A DNA stretch of 8,843 bases, taken from an uncultured Faecalibacterium sp. (GTDB lineage: Bacteria > Bacillota > Clostridia > Oscillospirales > Ruminococcaceae). Below the pieces are notes generated by a model that had not been told where the DNA came from, made no database searches, and was given only the letters and a program-made list of their open reading frames with translations. Location: positions 1-8,843 of the forward strand of contig CAAFSR010000293.1 of NCBI GenBank assembly GCA_900765705.1, written 5' to 3'. The first letter of the stretch is position 1; each line of letters begins with the position of its first letter. Below, one piece after another: positions 5,722 through 8,843 of this stretch. A program made the position numbers and the translations under genes.

Positions 5722-7062
5722 TTAGCCGTTTGCCAGCTTGTACTCCTTAGCCCAGCCATCCACAAATGCGGTGACCACAGCGTCCCACTTGCCGGTGCCT
5801 GCTGCGTATGCAGTCAGAGCGCTGCCCACGCCGTTCTTCCACTCCTCGGAAGGCATGGTGGAGAAGCACCAGTCAACACTGGTCTTGCCATCGGCCACAT
5901 ACTGGTTAGCAATGGCGATCAGGGGGTTGGTGGAAGCCTTAGCCTTCTTGAAGGGAATCACGAAGCCCATGTCGTCTGCCATGGCAGAGGTGCCCTTGTC
6001 GGAAGTGACACACCAGTACAGGAAGTCCAGAGTAGCCTGAATGTCAGCCTCGGAAGAGGTGTTGTTGACACACCAGAAGTTCTCGGAACCGGTGCACAGA
6101 CCCTGATTCTCCTCGCCTTCAGCGCCGATGTAGATGGGCAGCATACCCAGATTGTCGTCGCCCAGGCTCTTCACATCGCCATAAGCCCAAGTGCCGTTCT
6201 GGTAGAACACGGCCTTCTTGTCCACAAACTCAGCCACAGCGTCGTTGCCGGTCTTGGAAGCCAGCAGCTTGGGGTCGCAGGTGGAATCGGTGATGTACAG
6301 ATCCCAGATCTGCTTGTAGTCATCCAGATAGGTGCCCTTGATGGCGTCGGTAGAGCCAATGCCATCAGCCTTGTACTCGTAGTAGATGGGCAGGTTGGCC
6401 AGATGGGTCTTGAAACGCCAGTCAGAAGAACCGTCCATACCGGCAGAGGTGAAAGCGCCGTCCACGCCCAGCTCAGCCTTGCGGGCCTGAATGTCGTCAG
6501 CAACCTTCTTCAGGTCTGCGAAGCCCTTGATGTCCTCCTGCTTGTAGCCAGCGGCGGTCAACAGCTCCTTGTTGTAGATGATGCCGTAGGTCTCAATGAC
6601 GTATGCAATGCTGGTAACAGCATCGCCGTCCTTCAGTGCGAAGGAATCGCTGGTCAGCTCGCCGTACAGCTGGCTGCCGGACAGATCGTAGCAGTAATCC
6701 TTCCAGTTTGCCAGACCCACAGGGCCGTTCACCTGGAACAGGGTGGGAGCCTCGCTCTTCTCCATCTCGCTCATCAGGGTGGTCTCATACTGGCCGGAAG
6801 CAGCGGTCACAACGGTCACGGGCACGCCGGTCTCCTCGGTGTAAGCCTTGGCCAGATCCTGCCAAGCCTGATCCTGCTCGGGCTTGAAGTTCAGGTAGTA
6901 GACCTTGCCGTCTGCCTTTGCAGCGGTGCTGGAAGCAGCGGTAGAACTGACAGCAGAGGAAGCGGTGCTGCTGGAAGAGCCGCCGCAGGCAGCCAGACCC
7001 AGAGCAGCGGCAGAAACGCCGGCGGCCTTCAGGAAGTTACGACGAGTGATCATCTTTTTCAT
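5722..7062 (-). CDS. CUT1 sugar ABC transporter solute-binding lipoprotein with Tat-like signal
   Basis: This extracellular, membrane-anchored protein would capture the sugar and deliver it to the two permeases. The signal peptide has twin arginines (TRRNFLKAAGVSAAALG, residues 6-22), a hydrophobic core and a lipobox LAAC, so Cys26 would be lipidated after cleavage. A Ser/Ala/Thr-rich linker follows (about 29-49). The body (446 residues in all) has the extracellular binding protein family 1 layout, for example the Trp/Gly-rich FYQNGTWAYGDVKS and the late GSENFWCVN and DMGFVIPFKKA stretches, resembling MsmE/maltodextrin-type binders. The start is ATG 7062, with AAGGAG (7071-7076) 8 nt upstream. 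It follows the repressor gene by 75 bp and precedes a strong terminator, which should keep its mRNA abundant. Maltodextrin as ligand is inferred from malQ and is not read from the protein. Confidence 0.92.
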   Translation of the reverse strand: MKKMITRRNFLKAAGVSAAALGLAACGGSSSSTASSAVSSTAASSTAAKADGKVYYLNFKPEQDQAWQDLAKAYTEETGVPVTVVTAASGQYETTLMSEMEKSEAPTLFQVNGPVGLANWKDYCYDLSGSQLYGELTSDSFALKDGDAVTSIAYVIETYGIIYNKELLTAAGYKQEDIKGFADLKKVADDIQARKAELGVDGAFTSAGMDGSSDWRFKTHLANLPIYYEYKADGIGSTDAIKGTYLDDYKQIWDLYITDSTCDPKLLASKTGNDAVAEFVDKKAVFYQNGTWAYGDVKSLGDDNLGMLPIYIGAEGEENQGLCTGSENFWCVNNTSSEADIQATLDFLYWCVTSDKGTSAMADDMGFVIPFKKAKASTNPLIAIANQYVADGKTSVDWCFSTMPSEEWKNGVGSALTAYAAGTGKWDAVVTAFVDGWAKEYKLANG

Positions 7063-7107
7063 AATAAGTTCTCCTTCTTATTAAAATTACAGATCAACTA
7101 TATTACT

Positions 7108-7125
7108 CTCCGTCCCTTGACGGAG
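7108..7125. repeat. Small hairpin after the repressor gene
   Basis: CTCCGTC (7108-7114) and GACGGAG (7119-7125) form a 7-bp stem with a 4-base loop, 12 bases beyond the repressor stop on the minus strand. No T-run follows in that direction, so it is at best a weak terminator or a processing site. I see no good promoter between here and the binding-protein start at 7062, so the operon may be read from the repressor promoter. Confidence 0.5.
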
Positions 7126-7137
7126 GGAAAACAAAAT

Positions 7138-8145
7138 TTAAATTGCCCTTACGCTTTCGCCCTGCTGCAATTCGGGCTTCAGGGTCACGGTCTGGGCAGG
7201 GGTGCCGTGCTCGATCTGCCGCACCAGCAACTCAATGCTTTGCAGCGCGATCTGCTCGCTGGGCTGGACGATGGTGGTCATCACAGGTACGCAGTAGCGG
7301 GACATCGTGATGCCGTCAAAACCGATCACGGAGATATCCTCCGGTACCCGGAGTCCGGCACTCACCAGCGCCCGGATCGCACCAAAGGCGATGACGTCGC
7401 TCATGGCGAACAGGGCGGTGAACTCTGCCCGGCGGGCCAGCAGGCTGTTCATGGCGTGATAGGCGGACTCGAAATCGTAGTTGGACAGGCCGTAGAGCTT
7501 GTCATTGAACAGAATACCTGCATCCTCCATGGCCTGCTGTGCGCCCTGACGGCGCATCAGGCTGGGGTAGCTGGTCACCGGGCCGCCCAGAACGGCGATC
7601 TTGCGGTGCCCCTGCCGGATGAGGTAGTCCACAGCGGTGTAAGCCGCTGCCCGGTCATCCACACCCACCATGGAAAGGTTGGGGAAATCCAGCTCATCGG
7701 TGACCAGCGTAGTGAGCACCGAGGGAACATTGATGCTGTCAAAGCCCCGCTGGAAGTTGGCCACGCTGCCACCCAGAAAGATGATGCCCTTGGGCTTGAT
7801 CTCCCGCAGGATCTTTTCGGCGGCGTCGATCTCGTTGGCGTTCTCGTCCAGATAGGAAACAATGCCGTTGTACCCGTACAGGGTGGCGGCGCGCTGGAGC
7901 TGCACCAGAAAATCCGAGAAGAAAATGTTCCGGGTGCCCTTTACCACAAACACAAGGCTGCGGGACTGCTGGATCTTCAGCTGTCGGGCATTGGTGTTGG
8001 GCACGAACCCGGCCTCCCGCATTACCTTCAGAACGTGCTCCTTGGTCTCCGGACGCACATCCGGCCTGTCGTTGATCACACGGGAGATCGTGCTGACGGA
8101 ACAGCCGCTGATCCGTGCGATATCTTTGATGGTCAGATTTGCCAT
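7138..8145 (-). CDS. LacI/GalR-family transcriptional repressor of the operon
   Basis: This is a 335-residue DNA-binding sugar sensor of normal family length. Residues 3-25 form the classic LacI helix-turn-helix (NLTIKDIARISGCSVSTISR), followed by the hinge region around NARQL (52-56). The rest is the periplasmic-binding-protein-like effector domain, including the VDDRAAAYTAVDYLIRQGH stretch and the late DISVIGFDG. The start is ATG 8145, directly before the HTH; a modest ribosome binding site (GTGAGG, 8155-8160) lies 9 nt upstream. The open frame extends to 8271, but this crosses the promoter and operator and does not look like protein. Its position as the first gene of the transport operon suggests that it controls this operon and itself. 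The effector is unknown; a maltose or maltodextrin signal would fit. Confidence 0.93.
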   Translation of the reverse strand: MANLTIKDIARISGCSVSTISRVINDRPDVRPETKEHVLKVMREAGFVPNTNARQLKIQQSRSLVFVVKGTRNIFFSDFLVQLQRAATLYGYNGIVSYLDENANEIDAAEKILREIKPKGIIFLGGSVANFQRGFDSINVPSVLTTLVTDELDFPNLSMVGVDDRAAAYTAVDYLIRQGHRKIAVLGGPVTSYPSLMRRQGAQQAMEDAGILFNDKLYGLSNYDFESAYHAMNSLLARRAEFTALFAMSDVIAFGAIRALVSAGLRVPEDISVIGFDGITMSRYCVPVMTTIVQPSEQIALQSIELLVRQIEHGTPAQTVTLKPELQQGESVRAI

Positions 8146-8176
8146 GCCGACGGGCCTCACTTTCTGAAAGAATTTC

Positions 8177-8200
8177 GGGAACGATGTCGGGAACGTTTCC
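8177..8200. promoter_or_regulatory. Probable LacI-type operator with a repeated half site
   Basis: GGGAACGTTTCC (8189-8200) is a near-palindrome centred on CG, typical of LacI-family operators. The adjacent 12 bases (8177-8188) repeat its first half, GGGAACG. The site begins at the predicted transcription start of the repressor gene, where bound repressor would block RNA polymerase. Confidence 0.6.
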
Positions 8201-8209
8201 AGTGACATA

Positions 8210-8238
8210 AGTATGGCACAATTTGTATAAAAAATCAA
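8210..8238 (-). promoter_or_regulatory. Promoter of the repressor gene (probably of the operon)
   Basis: On the minus strand, -35 TTGATT (8233-8238) and -10 CATACT (8210-8215) are exactly 17 bp apart, and TGC before the -10 box gives an extended -10. Transcription would start near 8203, giving a leader of about 58 nt before ATG 8145. Confidence 0.6.
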
Positions 8239-8299
8239 TAAGCGTGATGCAACTTTGTACAAGATGTTCAATGCAGCCTACCGCATTTGTGCAGTTTGA

Positions 8300-8372
8300 T
8301 TTGCGTGCAAAGCAACCAAACCGCAAATACCGAAAATTCCCGGTACAAATCAGAAACAACCGGAAAATACCG
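8300..8372. repeat. Cluster of CGGTA-type short repeats upstream of the repressor promoter
   Basis: AACCGCAAATACCG (8319-8332) recurs with two changes as AACCGGAAAATACCG (8358-8372), with a related CCGGTA (8340-8345) between them. A 7-bp inverted repeat ATTTGCG (8300-8306) / CGCAAAT (8322-8328) overlaps the first copy. No gene is present. The copies may be binding sites for another regulator. Confidence 0.4.
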
Positions 8373-8438
8373 TACTCTTTTGTAATTTTTTAAACGACAC
8401 CTGTGGAGAATTTACAAAATGGATACAAGGAAAGCTGA

Positions 8439-8452
8439 CGGGAACGTTCCCG
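8439..8452. promoter_or_regulatory. Perfect 14-bp palindrome, probable second LacI-type operator
   Basis: CGGGAACGTTCCCG is fully self-complementary with the central CG of LacI-family operators. It shares GGGAACGTT with the site at the repressor promoter, about 250 bp away centre to centre. Two such sites could be bridged by one repressor tetramer or by two dimers. No gene starts beside it. Confidence 0.6.
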
Positions 8453-8529
8453 AAAAACACCCCGGCATCACACGCCGGACAGTCCCGATAGGGGGGCTGC
8501 TGCGCGCAGGGCAGGGGAGAAGGTACAGC
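8453..8529. other. G+C-rich spacer with no supported gene
   Basis: This stretch lies between the palindrome and the rpsR terminator. It has a small CCGGC/GCCGG inverted repeat (near 8462-8478) and otherwise nothing I can interpret. Confidence 0.4.
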
Positions 8530-8568
8530 AAAAAAGCGCTCTCACCTTGTCATCGGTAAGAGCGCTTT
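8530..8568 (-). terminator. Intrinsic terminator of the rpsR operon
   Basis: AAAGCGCTCT (8533-8542) pairs with AGAGCGCTTT (8559-8568), extended inward through a G-U pair and ACC/GGT to about 14 bp with an 8-base loop. Six T's follow on the minus strand. It lies about 40 bases after the rpsR stop and separates this operon from the repressor gene. Confidence 0.88.
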
Positions 8569-8609
8569 GCTGATTGCTGATTATTTTGATCGGGTTGGTT
8601 TTTTAAAGA

Positions 8610-8843
8610 TTAGTCGCTGACGTAGGGCATCAGAGCAACGTGACGAGCACGCTTGATGGCGATGGTCAGTGCGCGCTGATGGTAAGCGCAGGTGCCGGTC
8701 ACACGGCGGGGAATGATCTTAGCACGCTCAGAGACGTACTTACGCAGACGGGGCACGTCCTTGTAATCGATGGTGTCGATGCGATCGACACAGAAGCTGC
8801 AAACCTTCTTGCGGCCGCGACGCATGGGGCGTGCGGGGCGAGA
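8610..8843 (-). CDS. rpsR: 30S ribosomal protein S18, N-terminus beyond window edge
   Basis: S18 is a component of the small-subunit platform. The conserved core is unmistakable: KVCSFCVD, IDYKD, LRKYVSERAKIIPRR, and TGTCAYHQRALTIAIKRARHVALMPY up to the stop. Counting from the Met at 8825, Cys9-x2-Cys12 and Cys46-x2-His49 form a complete zinc-binding set (the C+ type of S18). The frame stays open for six more codons to the window edge (SRPARP), and no ribosome binding site precedes the ATG at 8825. The true start therefore probably lies outside. In most bacteria it follows rpsF and ssb, which would lie beyond the right edge. Confidence 0.96.
   Translation of the reverse strand, partial: SRPARPMRRGRKKVCSFCVDRIDTIDYKDVPRLRKYVSERAKIIPRRVTGTCAYHQRALTIAIKRARHVALMPYVSD

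Noticed and set aside
6403..8205. 600-codon open frame on the plus strand opposite the binding-protein and repressor genes
   Set aside because: It is antisense to two clearly recognisable proteins, spans their boundary, and its translation is a low-complexity G/H/V/Q/L mix without a domain. It is an antisense shadow of G+C-rich codons.
8146..8271. N-terminal extension of the repressor frame
   Set aside because: It contains the promoter, the operator and no LacI-family residues; the family starts right at the HTH encoded after 8145.
8419..8559. 46-codon plus-strand frame with GGAG 10 nt upstream of its ATG
   Set aside because: It runs through the operator palindrome and ends inside the rpsR terminator stem. 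There is no clear promoter, and the Arg/Lys-rich product has no recognisable feature. A chance frame is more likely.
8572..8587. Tandem TGCTGAT repeat after the rpsR stop
   Set aside because: Only two 7-base copies are present, too few to call a repeat with any function.

Overview
The window looks like chromosomal DNA of a G+C-rich gut Firmicute of the Faecalibacterium/Gemmiger group. This rests on remembered likeness of the proteins (zinc-type ribosomal protein S18, short CUT1 sugar permeases, and double-glycine leaders of the kind seen on F. prausnitzii MAM), on strong AGGAGG ribosome binding sites, and on the high G+C of the genes against A+T-rich gaps. No database search was possible.

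Layout. The left end (1-1095, +) is the 3' part of a galactokinase. It ends at a two-way terminator shared with the convergent gene on its right. Next come two small minus-strand genes (1165-1521 and 1640-2098), each encoding a hydrophobic peptide behind a related leader that ends in Gly-Gly. A good extended -10 promoter precedes the first of them, and the 118 bp between them hold two adjacent hairpins, one a perfect 15-bp inverted repeat. From 2441 to 8145, all on the minus strand, lies an oligosaccharide-utilisation cluster. In transcription order it encodes a LacI-family repressor, a lipoprotein solute-binding protein, two CUT1 permeases and a GH77 4-alpha-glucanotransferase (malQ), closed by a long terminator hairpin. 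The right end (8610-8843, -) is most of rpsR with its own terminator.

How the genes work together. The binding protein and two permeases would import an alpha-glucan oligosaccharide, probably maltodextrin because malQ is the last gene. MalQ would then rearrange it in the cytoplasm. No transport ATPase is encoded, so a shared MsmK/MalK-type ATPase elsewhere is presumably used. A strong terminator between binding protein and permeases should give more binding protein than permease. The repressor gene has its own promoter with a LacI-type operator at the predicted transcription start, and a better 14-bp palindrome of the same kind lies about 250 bp upstream, so autoregulation is likely.

The most interesting part is the pair of double-glycine peptide genes. 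The leader of the upstream one closely resembles, from memory, that of the F. prausnitzii anti-inflammatory protein MAM. The downstream one carries a diverged version of the same leader. No peptidase-containing exporter is present in the window.
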